DNA of 64,000 bases from G963422745 sp963422745 (GCA_963422745.1 OY730477.1:1178001-1242000), one strand, 5' to 3'. Positions 25,420-33,806 are shown, numbered from the stretch's first letter. Notes: generated by a model not told the origin, from the sequence alone. Made by a program: numbers and translations.

Positions 25420-25645
25420 GCAAAAGAAGCTGCGAGTTCGTTGACGGGTATCGCGATGTGGAAATCGCTGTTGACCATGCTGGGTTGGTCACAGCCGACA
25501 CCGAGGCGTTGCAGTCGCTGGCCGGGCCCGAAAACGTCGGTGGCCATGCTCAGCCCCGGCGTCTTCGATCTCGCAACGGCTCGATCTCGACAATCCGTCA
25601 TAGCGTTGATAGCGCCTGCGGCGAAGCGTCTGTTAGTCTTGTGAT
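25420..25645. other. Third copy of the conserved upstream block, with promoter of copy I
   Basis: Contains GATGTGGAAATCGCTGTTGACCAT, also found at 7039 and 12909. It ends with CTGCGGCGAAGCGTCTGTTAGTCTTGTGAT before GTG 25646. TAGTCT is at 25634-25639, 6 nt from the start. The CTGCGGCGAAG element is a one-mismatch form of the palindrome at 7202. The central part has diverged from the other two copies, so conservation is highest around the core and the promoter. Confidence 0.55.
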
Positions 25646-28162
25646 GTGATTGCTTGGCTGCTGACGGTCGGGTTGTGGTTGTTGTCTGGGCCGGGGCATC
25701 CAGCTGTTTCGGAGACTTCGGGGGAGGTGTTTAGCGGCGAGGCGGTGGCAGCGGAGGCTTCGGCGGATTTCGTGGTGGAGTCGTATGCGCGGGATTATTC
25801 GGTGAGCGTTGAGGAGGCTGAGAGGCGTTTGGGTCGGATTCGTGTGTTGCAGGCTGAGATGGCGTCGATCCGTGAGGTTGAGGGTTCGCGGGTTGCTGGT
25901 TGGGGGATCAACCACGGCGAAGATTTTGGGGCGTGGGTGTGGTTGGCCGGGAATGCGGACCCTGGGGTGGAGGCGCAACGGATCGCGGCTGCGCACGATG
26001 ACGTTGAGATTCGTACGGGTGCCGCGCACACGTACGAAGAGCTGAGGGCTGCCCAGGACCGATTCGACCCTGCATCGTTGGCTGACCCCGACATGAGCGC
26101 CAAGATCGCTGAAATCGTGGTCTATACCAGTGTTGACGTGGCAAACAACAGTGTTGAGATTGGAATCGACCCTGGCTTGCTGCCTGTCCGATCACGGCGG
26201 GACGCTGGATCGGAAATCAACTCAAGCTCTAATGAGGGCTTTGTAGTTGAAGCAGGCTCTCTGGTCGAAACATTGCAGGAGCATACGGGTGTAGGGATAG
26301 TAGTAACTGACGCAAAGGGGTTCAGCAAAAGGGCGAACTTTAGGGCCGGACGTCGTCTGAGTGGTGGATGTACCGCCGGATTCGCAGCCAAACAGATCGG
26401 AGGTCCCGTCGGGCTCATAACAGCAGCCCACTGTGGGACCTACCATGAAATGTATGGAGAGAGTCTTCCATTTGTGGTTGGAGGCGAAGGACCCAGAGCA
26501 GATGCACAGTTCAACCGCATCCCGAATGGTTCCTCCCACCAGATAACCAATGACTACAAGTGCGGTGCTGATGCTCGCTCTATATGTGAGGTAACGGGAA
26601 CTGCTAAACGAGCCGACATGATGGGTGCCTATGTTTGTCATACCGGAAGTTATAGTGGCGTTTCATGTGGTAACGTAACAAGTATCTCAGTAAACCTAAC
26701 GGTCTGGCTACAGGATGACGACGCATGTATGGACAAAGATGGGAAAGGGGTGAGGTGCAGGTCTGTCTTTGTCAAATTTAGAGGTCCGAATTTGAAGAAT
26801 TGTGATGGTGACAGTGGAGGTCCAGTTTACGATGCTAAGGGAGTCGCCTACGGGATTATGACCGCAGGATATTCCTTCAACTGTCAAACTCTCAATACTA
26901 CGGTAATCTTTTCTGCTGTGAAGGAGGTAGAAAACTATCTTGGGGTAAGGGTTTTGACGGATGAGCCGCCCGGCGCCCCTGAAAATGTTCGTGCCAAAGT
27001 GAGTTTGACCGGAACTCAGAATCGTAGGGGTGCCAATGTGAGCTGGGAGTTCGCCCCACCCTCATCTGGCGAGGATGTAGCTCGCTTCATGGTATACAGG
27101 CGTCGAGCAGAGCGAGGTACAAGCTACAAGTATATTGGAGATACTGAAAGTTGTTGTGACTATCTCGACCGTATCACTCAGCTGCTTCCTGGCGTAGAGT
27201 ACTTGTATAGAGTTAAATCGGTTGGTCCGACAGGGTTGGTTAGTTCCTGGGGACCTGGTTCCAACTATGCGTGGGTGCGGGTTCCGACCGTTAAGCCTGT
27301 AGCATTGGGTGGCCCGAGCGGTGTAAGGCTAAATGGAGTACAATATGATGGTGTCTTGCTCTTGTGGAGTAAACTCAATGCTGATGTAGATAAGTATGAC
27401 ATTTATCGTCGCGCAGCAGTGGCAGGTCAGCAATACAAGAAGATTGGTACCGCTACTGAGATTTACTATCATGATGTTCCTGCTGCGTTAACTCCCGGAA
27501 CAGAGTACTACTATCGAGTCAAGACGGTTAGCAGTACTGGTGCTGTGGGCCACTGGGGGATTGGTTCAAACTATGCGAGAACAAGAATTCCGGCGCTCAC
27601 TGGTCTGAGGGCGGAAGTTAGTTCTGATCCAGGTTTGATATCGGTCTCCTGGGAGGAGCCAATAGGCGATATTACCGGATATGAGGTGTATCGCCGGGTG
27701 GCTGTGCATGGCCGGTCCTACGCCAAGGTCGGTGAATCAACGACAGCTTCGTATTCTGATCAATCTGCTGATCTGGTGCCTGGTGCGGAGTACTATTATC
27801 GAGTGAAAGCGGTTGGCTCCAACGGCGTGGCCGGTGGTTGGGGATCAGGTCAGAACTATTCCGGGGTTGTGGCTCCCGCTGTCGGAAATCTTAGAGCAGT
27901 GACTGCTTCTGATGGCGTAGCGGTGTTGTGGTCGCAACCGATAGGTGATGTTGCTCGATATGAGGTGTATCGCCGAATAGCAGTGCAAGGCCAAGCCTAC
28001 GCCAAGATCGGTGAATCAACGACAGCTTCGTATCTTGATCGATCAACTGGCCTGGCTTCTGGCACCGAGTATTACTATCGAGTGAAGGCGGTCGGTTCCA
28101 ACGGCGTGAGAGGCGGCTGGGGGCCGGGTCCGAACTACGCCAGTGTCAAGTATCGCCGATAG
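25646..28162 (+). CDS. Secreted streptogrisin-like S1 protease with four FN3 domains (copy I)
   Basis: 838 residues, the smallest protease copy and the most divergent. The signal peptide is short (MIAWLLTVGLWLLSGPGHPA). The linker is much reduced. The prodomain has SYARDYSVSVEEAERRLGRI. A VRSRRDAG dibasic site is present. The triad is His262 in TAAHC (others have TAGHC), Asp286 and Ser390 in GDSGGP. The CMDKDGKGVRC loop is kept. FN3 domains run from about 438: the first-type domain of the other copies is missing and the CC-bearing one (ESCCDYLDRI) comes first. It is the last member of the array. A convergent thiolase gene ends 50 bp downstream. Confidence 0.87.
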   Translation: MIAWLLTVGLWLLSGPGHPAVSETSGEVFSGEAVAAEASADFVVESYARDYSVSVEEAERRLGRIRVLQAEMASIREVEGSRVAGWGINHGEDFGAWVWLAGNADPGVEAQRIAAAHDDVEIRTGAAHTYEELRAAQDRFDPASLADPDMSAKIAEIVVYTSVDVANNSVEIGIDPGLLPVRSRRDAGSEINSSSNEGFVVEAGSLVETLQEHTGVGIVVTDAKGFSKRANFRAGRRLSGGCTAGFAAKQIGGPVGLITAAHCGTYHEMYGESLPFVVGGEGPRADAQFNRIPNGSSHQITNDYKCGADARSICEVTGTAKRADMMGAYVCHTGSYSGVSCGNVTSISVNLTVWLQDDDACMDKDGKGVRCRSVFVKFRGPNLKNCDGDSGGPVYDAKGVAYGIMTAGYSFNCQTLNTTVIFSAVKEVENYLGVRVLTDEPPGAPENVRAKVSLTGTQNRRGANVSWEFAPPSSGEDVARFMVYRRRAERGTSYKYIGDTESCCDYLDRITQLLPGVEYLYRVKSVGPTGLVSSWGPGSNYAWVRVPTVKPVALGGPSGVRLNGVQYDGVLLLWSKLNADVDKYDIYRRAAVAGQQYKKIGTATEIYYHDVPAALTPGTEYYYRVKTVSSTGAVGHWGIGSNYARTRIPALTGLRAEVSSDPGLISVSWEEPIGDITGYEVYRRVAVHGRSYAKVGESTTASYSDQSADLVPGAEYYYRVKAVGSNGVAGGWGSGQNYSGVVAPAVGNLRAVTASDGVAVLWSQPIGDVARYEVYRRIAVQGQAYAKIGESTTASYLDRSTGLASGTEYYYRVKAVGSNGVRGGWGPGPNYASVKYRR

Positions 28163-28212
28163 AACAATGAGCTGCGACCGTAGTTGGGTTCAGCCAGAGC
28201 TGCGGGTGCCGC

Positions 28213-29409
28213 TCAGAGTCGCTCCACGACCATTGCCATGCCTTGCCCACCGCCGACGCACATCGTCTCAAGGCCGACTGTTGCGTTGGAGTCCTCAAGG
28301 CCGTTGAGCAAGGTCGTCATGATGCGCGCACCGGTCATGCCGAACGGATGGCCAAGAGCGATGGCCCCGCCGTTCGGGTTGAGCTTGTCGAGGTCGAGTC
28401 CGAGTTCGTCAGCTGATCCGAGCACCTGCACGGCGAATGCCTCGTTGATTTCCACTTGGTCTACATCGTCAACGGTCATCCCTGCCCTATCAAGGGCCTG
28501 GCGGCTGGCATCAATCGGCCCGAGACCCATGATCTCGGGGTTGAGAGCCGACACGCCACTGGAGACGATACGGGCGAGCGGTTCAATTCCCATCGAACGG
28601 GCCCTGGTATCGCTCATGACGATCACTGCAGCGGCACCATCGTTCAGCGGGCAAGCGTTCCCGGCGGTAACGGTTCCGTCCGGGCGAAACACCGGTTGCA
28701 GGCTGGCCACCTTGTCGTAGTTGGTCCCGGCGCGGATTCCGTCGTCGGTGTCTACGGTCGTTCCGTCGTCGAGCGGGTAAGGGGTGATCTCTCGTTCGAA
28801 GAGGCCGCGGTCTTGGGCGGCTTCGGCCCGGTTCTGTGAGGACACACCCCACTCGTCTTGGCGTTGCCTGCTAATGCCAGAGTGTTGGGCCACGTTCTCG
28901 GCGGTCTGGCCCATTGCGATGTAGATGTCGGGAAGCCCGGCGGGTGCCTGCCAGGTAGCGGCTCCGCCGCCGGAACGGTCCCTCGTGCGAGCCTCGGCTT
29001 CGGCGAAGGCTTCGTTGTGGGGTCCCGAATCGGCGGCACCGCTGGAGTAGCGGCTGACGGTCTCCACTCCTCCGGCCACAAAACAGTCACCCTCGCCTGC
29101 CTTGATGGCGTGAGCCGCCATCCGAATCGTCTGCAGGCTTGACGAGCAGTAGCGGTTTACGGTGACGCCGGGAATGTCAAGACCCTGCATGGCCGAAATG
29201 ACGCGAGCAATGTTGTAGCCGCCTTCGCCGCCGGGCTGACCGATGCCCCAGATGACGTCCTCAACTGCGTTGGGGTCGAGATCAATCTTGTTGAGCACTT
29301 CGCGGAGAATGAAGGCGGACATGTCGTCGGGACGAACGTTGACGAGCGAACCTTTGTTGGCCCGCCCGATAGGGGTACGCGCGGTTGAAACGATCACGGC
29401 TTCTGGCAT
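28213..29409 (-). CDS. Acetyl-CoA acyltransferase (thiolase)
   Basis: 398 residues, the usual length for a degradative thiolase. It cleaves 3-ketoacyl-CoA with CoA in beta-oxidation, or works in the reverse direction. The nucleophile Cys88 is in NRYCSSSLQ. NEAFA and the GGAIALGHPFGMTGAR active-site loop are present, and the acid/base Cys is in CVGGGQGMA. A good AGGAG lies 7 nt before the ATG. The convergent gap to copy I is short. A redoxin lipoprotein on the same strand lies 73 bp upstream. The large insert with SGAADSGPHNEAFAEAEARTRDR belongs to the normal loop domain. Chain-length specificity cannot be told. Confidence 0.92.
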   Translation of the reverse strand: MPEAVIVSTARTPIGRANKGSLVNVRPDDMSAFILREVLNKIDLDPNAVEDVIWGIGQPGGEGGYNIARVISAMQGLDIPGVTVNRYCSSSLQTIRMAAHAIKAGEGDCFVAGGVETVSRYSSGAADSGPHNEAFAEAEARTRDRSGGGAATWQAPAGLPDIYIAMGQTAENVAQHSGISRQRQDEWGVSSQNRAEAAQDRGLFEREITPYPLDDGTTVDTDDGIRAGTNYDKVASLQPVFRPDGTVTAGNACPLNDGAAAVIVMSDTRARSMGIEPLARIVSSGVSALNPEIMGLGPIDASRQALDRAGMTVDDVDQVEINEAFAVQVLGSADELGLDLDKLNPNGGAIALGHPFGMTGARIMTTLLNGLEDSNATVGLETMCVGGGQGMAMVVERL

Positions 29410-29482
29410 GGGGTGCTCCTGGTTGCGAGTGACTGGCGCTGACCCTAATCGTCTTGGTGAGCGCTACCGAAATGTAGTTCAC

Positions 29483-30115
29483 CTAGCGGTTGACACTATC
29501 GGCGGCCTGGGCCAGCATCTGCTCGAACTTGGCCTGGTTGACTGCTCCGGTTATCCGCTCGATTACGTTGCCGTCTGCTCCGATCGACACCCAATAGGGA
29601 AAACCTATGAGGCCGAACCCGTTGGCGAGAGTTCCGTCGTCGTTGTCACGAATCAGCGTTGCGTTGTAGCCCTCTCGCTCAAACCACTCCGACGGCGGGT
29701 AGTTGTCTGCATCGGAGTTGACCGCGGTGGAAACCGCCACGATCTCAACTCCTTCGGGCATCGTGACCGTGCTAAGCCAGTCAACGAGGGCCGGGAGTTC
29801 CGCCTGACAATGCGGACACCAGTGAGCCAGAAACGCGAAGATGCGAGCCGTGTCATCGTCGCCGAGACGGAGACGTTCGCCATCGAACGTCTCGGCAACG
29901 ATCACAGGTGCTGTGGTTGCGATGGCGGTGTCGGGACGAGAGAAAGGTCTGAGCGGGGAGCCGATGATCTCGGCGTAGCCGGTCTGTTCCACAGCGGTGG
30001 GTTCGTCGGCACCCGAATTCGAGCAGGCGATGGAAGCCATCGCCAAACCGAGCACCACGATCGACCACGTCAGCAACCGCCGGATATACCAATTGGAGTC
30101 GGGGCAGCTGTTCAT
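29483..30115 (-). CDS. TlpA/ResA-like thioredoxin lipoprotein
   Basis: 210 residues. The N-terminus has arginines, a hydrophobic run and a lipobox (ASIAC, Cys31), so it is probably a membrane-anchored lipoprotein outside the membrane. A thioredoxin-like domain follows, with the redox motif WCPHC (Cys100, Cys103) and the cis-proline loop GFPYW. Such proteins reduce or exchange disulfides in exported proteins or cytochromes. Many exported cysteine-rich proteases lie nearby, but a functional link is speculation. The start is weak: no clear Shine-Dalgarno sequence, and the first 30 residues are needed for the lipobox. Confidence 0.85.
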   Translation of the reverse strand: MNSCPDSNWYIRRLLTWSIVVLGLAMASIACSNSGADEPTAVEQTGYAEIIGSPLRPFSRPDTAIATTAPVIVAETFDGERLRLGDDDTARIFAFLAHWCPHCQAELPALVDWLSTVTMPEGVEIVAVSTAVNSDADNYPPSEWFEREGYNATLIRDNDDGTLANGFGLIGFPYWVSIGADGNVIERITGAVNQAKFEQMLAQAADSVNR

Positions 30116-30137
30116 TGAGGTCTCAGGATTTCATGTC

Positions 30138-30480
30138 GGGGCTTGGCACAACGCATGGCTCACTAATGCTAACTGCACTTGCCCTATTGGGCCTTGGCAC
30201 AACGCCAACACTGGCGCAGCTGCCGCGCTGGAATGGGCACGGTGGCGCTGCAGCGTTCCCCAAAGCGGCGCGGGCCAGATTCTGCCTGTCGAGCACTGCA
30301 AGATGCGAGAGGGGCTGGCCGAACCATTCGGCTATGCCGTAGCGGGAAGTCACGCGAACAGCGGCTCGGAGGTGATCACTAGCTTCAGTCACTAGTGCTA
30401 ACTGCACTTGCCCTGCTAACTGCACTTGCCCTATTGGGGCTTGGCGCAACGCATGGCTCACTAATGCTAACTGCACTCGC
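30138..30480. repeat. Interrupted direct repeats before the SulP gene
   Basis: The unit GGGGCTTGGCACAACGCATG followed by GCTCACTAATGCTAACTGCA occurs at 30138-30190 and, slightly changed, at 30436-30480. Partial copies (GCTAACTGCACTTGCCCT) lie at 30397 and 30415. About 200 bases between them have no recognisable gene. The gap 30116-30547 otherwise shows nothing coding. Confidence 0.75.
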
Positions 30481-30547
30481 CTTTTCGGCTCACCCAATCC
30501 TGTATTTGCGCTCCCTACAGTAACGGTGTGAAGCAAGCGAGAACGGG

Positions 30548-32101
30548 GTGATGCAAGCGAGGATCCCGGGCTGGATCGGGAACCTCGGCGGTGTCGGATC
30601 TCTGCCCAAGCCAAGCATGGGTGATGTTGTCGCTGGAGTCAGTGTGGCTCTCGTCGCCATTCCTCAGTCGCTCGCTTATGCCGAACTCGCCGGTTTGCCG
30701 GCCCACTTGGGGCTCTACGCGACAGCGCTGCCAGCGCTGGCGGCGTCGATATTCGTGTCGTCCAGATACCTGCAGACCGGACCGGTAGCGCTCACGGCGC
30801 TCATGTCTTTCGGTGTCCTGGAAGCATTAGCGGAGCCCAAGACCGACAGCTATATCGCTCTCGCAGCGCTGTTGGCGCTACTTGTCGGTTTGATGCGGAT
30901 GGCATTGGGGCTGTTGGGTATGGGCAGGGTGGCCTATGTGCTGTCTGAGCCAGTTCTGATGGGTTTCACGACCGGTGCAGCCATGCTGATCGTGTCGTCA
31001 CAGCTACCGAAGGTGTTTGATGTCACCTCGGCTGGCAAAGGGTTGCCGGTCGATGCTTGGCATGTGTTGTCCTCGCCGCAGGACTGGCAGCCGTCAGCGC
31101 TTGCGCTCGCTGCGATGACCGTCGCAGCGATCTTCGGGGGTCGATACATCCACAAGCTCTTTCCTGGAGTGTTGTTAGCGGTGATCGCAGGTGTTGTGAT
31201 CAGTTCCGTCTCGAACTACAGCGGAACGGTGGTTGGCGAACTCGAAGGTGGGCTCGTCGGGTTGACCAGCTCATTCCCCTGGGATTCGGTCGACGATTTG
31301 CTGTTCCCGGCGCTGGTCATTGCATTGGTCGGGTTCGCCGAATCGTCGTCAATCGCTCGTACATTCGCAGCCGAGGAACGGCTCGGATGGAACGCAAACC
31401 GCGAGATGTTCTCCCAAGGCGTCGCGAACGTGGCCTCGGCGTTCTGCGGAGCGTTCCCGGTGGGCGGTTCGTTCTCGCGCAGTTCATTGAGCCGGTTCGC
31501 CGGTGCCACGTCACCTTGGGCGGGAGCTGTCACCGGCGGTTTCGTACTGGTTGCCTTGCCGTTCACACCATTGTTCGAGCGTCTGCCCAGCGCTATCCTC
31601 GGTGCGATCGTGGTGGGGGTCGTTGTCGGCTTGGTCAGGCTGCGCTCGTTGTATCTGCTGGTGACCCAGTCCGTTGTTCAGGCGATCGTGGCGATCGGGA
31701 CTCTCGTCGCCACCGTGGCTTTCTCGCCTCGGGTGGAGCGAGGCGTCCTGGTAGGTATTGCCTTGTCGTTGGCAGCACACCTATACCGCGAGATGACTGT
31801 GTCGGCTCAAAGCGAATCGATTGGCGACACCCTGATCGTTCGGGCTCACGGGGTGGTCTGGTTCGCCACAGTCCCCCAGATCGAACGAGCCATCCGCCAA
31901 GAGGTGGCGGACTCGGCCAAGGTGAAGCGTGTCGAGATCGACCTCGGGGCGGTCGGCCGTCTCGACTACAGTGGTGCCGCGGCCCTCGGGCGGGTCATTC
32001 ATGAGTTTCGGGCGGCGGGGATGCAAGTCAAGGTGACGAACGTCAACCCGGGAGCTGCTCGTAGTGTCGGTATTCACCTCAACGGCAACAAAGACAGTTG
32101 A
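30548..32101 (+). CDS. SulP-family anion transporter with STAS domain
   Basis: 517 residues. The membrane part (about 25-395) has the SulP opening GDVVAGVSVALVAIPQSLAYAELAG and YLQTGPVALTAL, and the GGSFSRSSLS and VVGLVRLRSL segments. A C-terminal STAS domain (about 415-510) has VVWFATVPQ and LDYSGAAALG. The family moves sulfate, bicarbonate or dicarboxylates by proton or sodium coupling; this substrate is unknown. GTG 30548 and ATG 30551 are adjacent, and the ATG is equally likely as start. The upstream gap is filled by repeats rather than a clear promoter. Confidence 0.88.
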   Translation: MMQARIPGWIGNLGGVGSLPKPSMGDVVAGVSVALVAIPQSLAYAELAGLPAHLGLYATALPALAASIFVSSRYLQTGPVALTALMSFGVLEALAEPKTDSYIALAALLALLVGLMRMALGLLGMGRVAYVLSEPVLMGFTTGAAMLIVSSQLPKVFDVTSAGKGLPVDAWHVLSSPQDWQPSALALAAMTVAAIFGGRYIHKLFPGVLLAVIAGVVISSVSNYSGTVVGELEGGLVGLTSSFPWDSVDDLLFPALVIALVGFAESSSIARTFAAEERLGWNANREMFSQGVANVASAFCGAFPVGGSFSRSSLSRFAGATSPWAGAVTGGFVLVALPFTPLFERLPSAILGAIVVGVVVGLVRLRSLYLLVTQSVVQAIVAIGTLVATVAFSPRVERGVLVGIALSLAAHLYREMTVSAQSESIGDTLIVRAHGVVWFATVPQIERAIRQEVADSAKVKRVEIDLGAVGRLDYSGAAALGRVIHEFRAAGMQVKVTNVNPGAARSVGIHLNGNKDS

Positions 32102-32217
32102 TCAAACGGGGACGAATCATCAAACGACGAGGACAGGTGATGCCCGGGGTTGGTTACCTCACCTGGCTATTCGAACCTCACTTGGGAATTCGAACGTCAC
32201 TTCGCAATTCGAACCAG

Positions 32218-32524
32218 AACCTGTTGATTGTCGGTAGGTAGTAGTATTTCGGTGGGTTGTGTGGGCGGGTTCGGTATCCGTGCCAGAACCTGTTGATTGT
32301 CGGTAGGTAGTAGTATTTCGGTGGGTTGTGTGGGCGGGTTCGGTATCCGTATCAGAACCTGTTGATTGTCGGTAGGTAGTAGTATTTCGGTGGGTTGTGT
32401 GGGCGGGTTCGGTATCCGTGCCAGAACCTGTTGATTGTCGGTAGGTAGTAGTATTTCGGTGGGTTGTGTGGGCGGGTTGGCCATTCGAACCAGAACCTGA
32501 CGATCCTCCGCAGGTAGAAGTATG
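32218..32524. repeat. 69-bp tandem repeat, four near-perfect copies plus a diverged one
   Basis: AACCTGTTGATTGTCGG begins at 32218, 32287, 32356 and 32425. A diverged fifth unit from 32494 runs into the 3-prime end of the MFS remnant: GCAGGTAGAAGTATGTCAGC against GTAGGTAGTAGTATTTCGGT, and CTCGGAATCTGTGCC against TTCGGTATCCGTGCC. The array therefore seems to have grown from that gene end. The minus strand reads as a 23-residue periodic frame, which I do not regard as a gene. Confidence 0.9.
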
Positions 32525-32943
32525 TCAGCGGGTCGTGTCGGCTGGCTCGGAATCTGTGCCCCGGAACCGAAGCGCTCCCAGCATCACAATCATGAAGCCG
32601 AACAGGCCGCTCGCTGCTGAGATCCAAGCTGCCCCGAAGTTGTCATACAGCACAGCCGTGCGCAAGGCGGAGGCTCCAGCGTTCAACACCTCAACCGCAC
32701 CCATCAAGCCCAGCGCGGCGGCTTGGCTACTCAGGTACTGACCGAGAAAAGGTGACTCGGGTGGCGATGAACCCATAGGTGTCGAATACGCCGAGAAAGA
32801 ACATCAACACGACCGGCCAGATCAGGCCCGGAACGGCACCGAACCACATGGCCCCGAGTGCGGTGATGCCGGTTCCGAGCACCGCAACCCGAGGCCGACC
32901 GACTCGGTCGGCCAAACGCCCGGCTACCGGGTAGCGCCGTAGC
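32525..32943 (-). pseudogene. C-terminal remnant of an MFS transporter
   Basis: On the minus strand LADRVGRPRVAVLGTGITA is the cytoplasmic-loop motif of major facilitator proteins. It is followed by transmembrane stretches (WPVVLMFFLGVFDTYGFIA). A frameshift near 32745 then leads to LGQYLSSQAAALGLMGAVEV and a last helix. Only the last few helices remain. The upstream part is cut where the EamA gene begins on the other strand. It cannot make a working transporter. Confidence 0.75.
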
Positions 32944-32951
32944 CTGGGCGG

Positions 32952-33806
32952 GTGCCGCTCGTCCTCGCCTCGGTCGCGGCGGCGATGCTTGGATCGGCTG
33001 ACTTCCTTGCTGGGGTCTTCGGTCGCAGAAACCCACACCATGGTGCCATTATGTCGATGGCTGTGGTGGCTGCCGGTGTCGGTGCGGTGATAGCGGGACT
33101 CGTCGTCGTCGTGTTTCAGCCCGAACAATTCGGTGCCGACGACTTGGGGTGGTCTCTAGCGGCTTCGGCGTTCGTAGCGATTGCGCGCCCACTGCTGTAT
33201 CTCGGCATGGAGCGAGGTCCGATGTCGGTCTTTGCGCCCACCATGGGTGTGGTGTCGCTGGCGGTGCCTGCATTTCTGGCACCACTGGTAGGCCAAACCC
33301 CTGGGATCGTCGAGGTTGCGGGGCTGCTGGTGGCCGGACCCGCTGTCGTCCTCATCGTCACCGAGGGCAGTGCACCGTCGTGGTCGGTCCTAAGGTCAGA
33401 TGCAGTCGTGGGACTAGCGGTGCTGGTTGGCTGCGTCCTTGGGTGTAGCTCGATCTGTCTCGGACAGATCGACGAGGGTGCTGGTGCCATGCCTGCGTTC
33501 GTTACCCAGGCAGTGGCGTTTGTCTTGGCCCCGTGGCTTGTTCGATTAATTCGCCAGCCTGCTCCGATCAATAAAGACGTCCTGCGCGATGGTGCCACTC
33601 TGGGAACCATCGAGATCATCGCCGTGATCATGATGGCGATCGCATTTCAAATTGGCAATGTGGCAGTAGTCGCCGCCTTGCTGGGTTTCGCTCCTGGTGT
33701 GGCCGTCGTGATGGCAGCAACGATCCTCAAAGAACGGCTGTATAGGACACAGATCATCGGGGGTGTTCTTGCGGCTGTGTCGATTGTTTTGTTCGCCGCC
33801 GGATAG
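32952..33806 (+). CDS. EamA/DMT-family transporter
   Basis: 284 residues, with about ten hydrophobic segments arranged as two EamA repeats. The second repeat ends in the typical GFAPGVAVVMAATILKERLYRTQIIGGVLAAVSIVLFAAG. It is probably an inner-membrane exporter of a metabolite or amino acid. It starts with GTG immediately after the MFS remnant, so the rearrangement that destroyed the MFS gene may have placed this gene. Substrate unknown. The start is uncertain because no good Shine-Dalgarno sequence is visible. Confidence 0.82.
   Translation: MPLVLASVAAAMLGSADFLAGVFGRRNPHHGAIMSMAVVAAGVGAVIAGLVVVVFQPEQFGADDLGWSLAASAFVAIARPLLYLGMERGPMSVFAPTMGVVSLAVPAFLAPLVGQTPGIVEVAGLLVAGPAVVLIVTEGSAPSWSVLRSDAVVGLAVLVGCVLGCSSICLGQIDEGAGAMPAFVTQAVAFVLAPWLVRLIRQPAPINKDVLRDGATLGTIEIIAVIMMAIAFQIGNVAVVAALLGFAPGVAVVMAATILKERLYRTQIIGGVLAAVSIVLFAAG

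Noticed and set aside
1..28162. Insertion sequence or phage origin for the protease array
   Set aside because: No transposase, integrase, terminal inverted repeats or target duplications are seen in or between the copies. Duplication by homologous recombination explains the pattern.
32197..32484. Small periodic protein on the minus strand over the 69-bp repeat
   Set aside because: The frame is open only because 69 is a multiple of three. There is no Shine-Dalgarno sequence, no homology and no domain, and the repeat seems to derive from a gene end.
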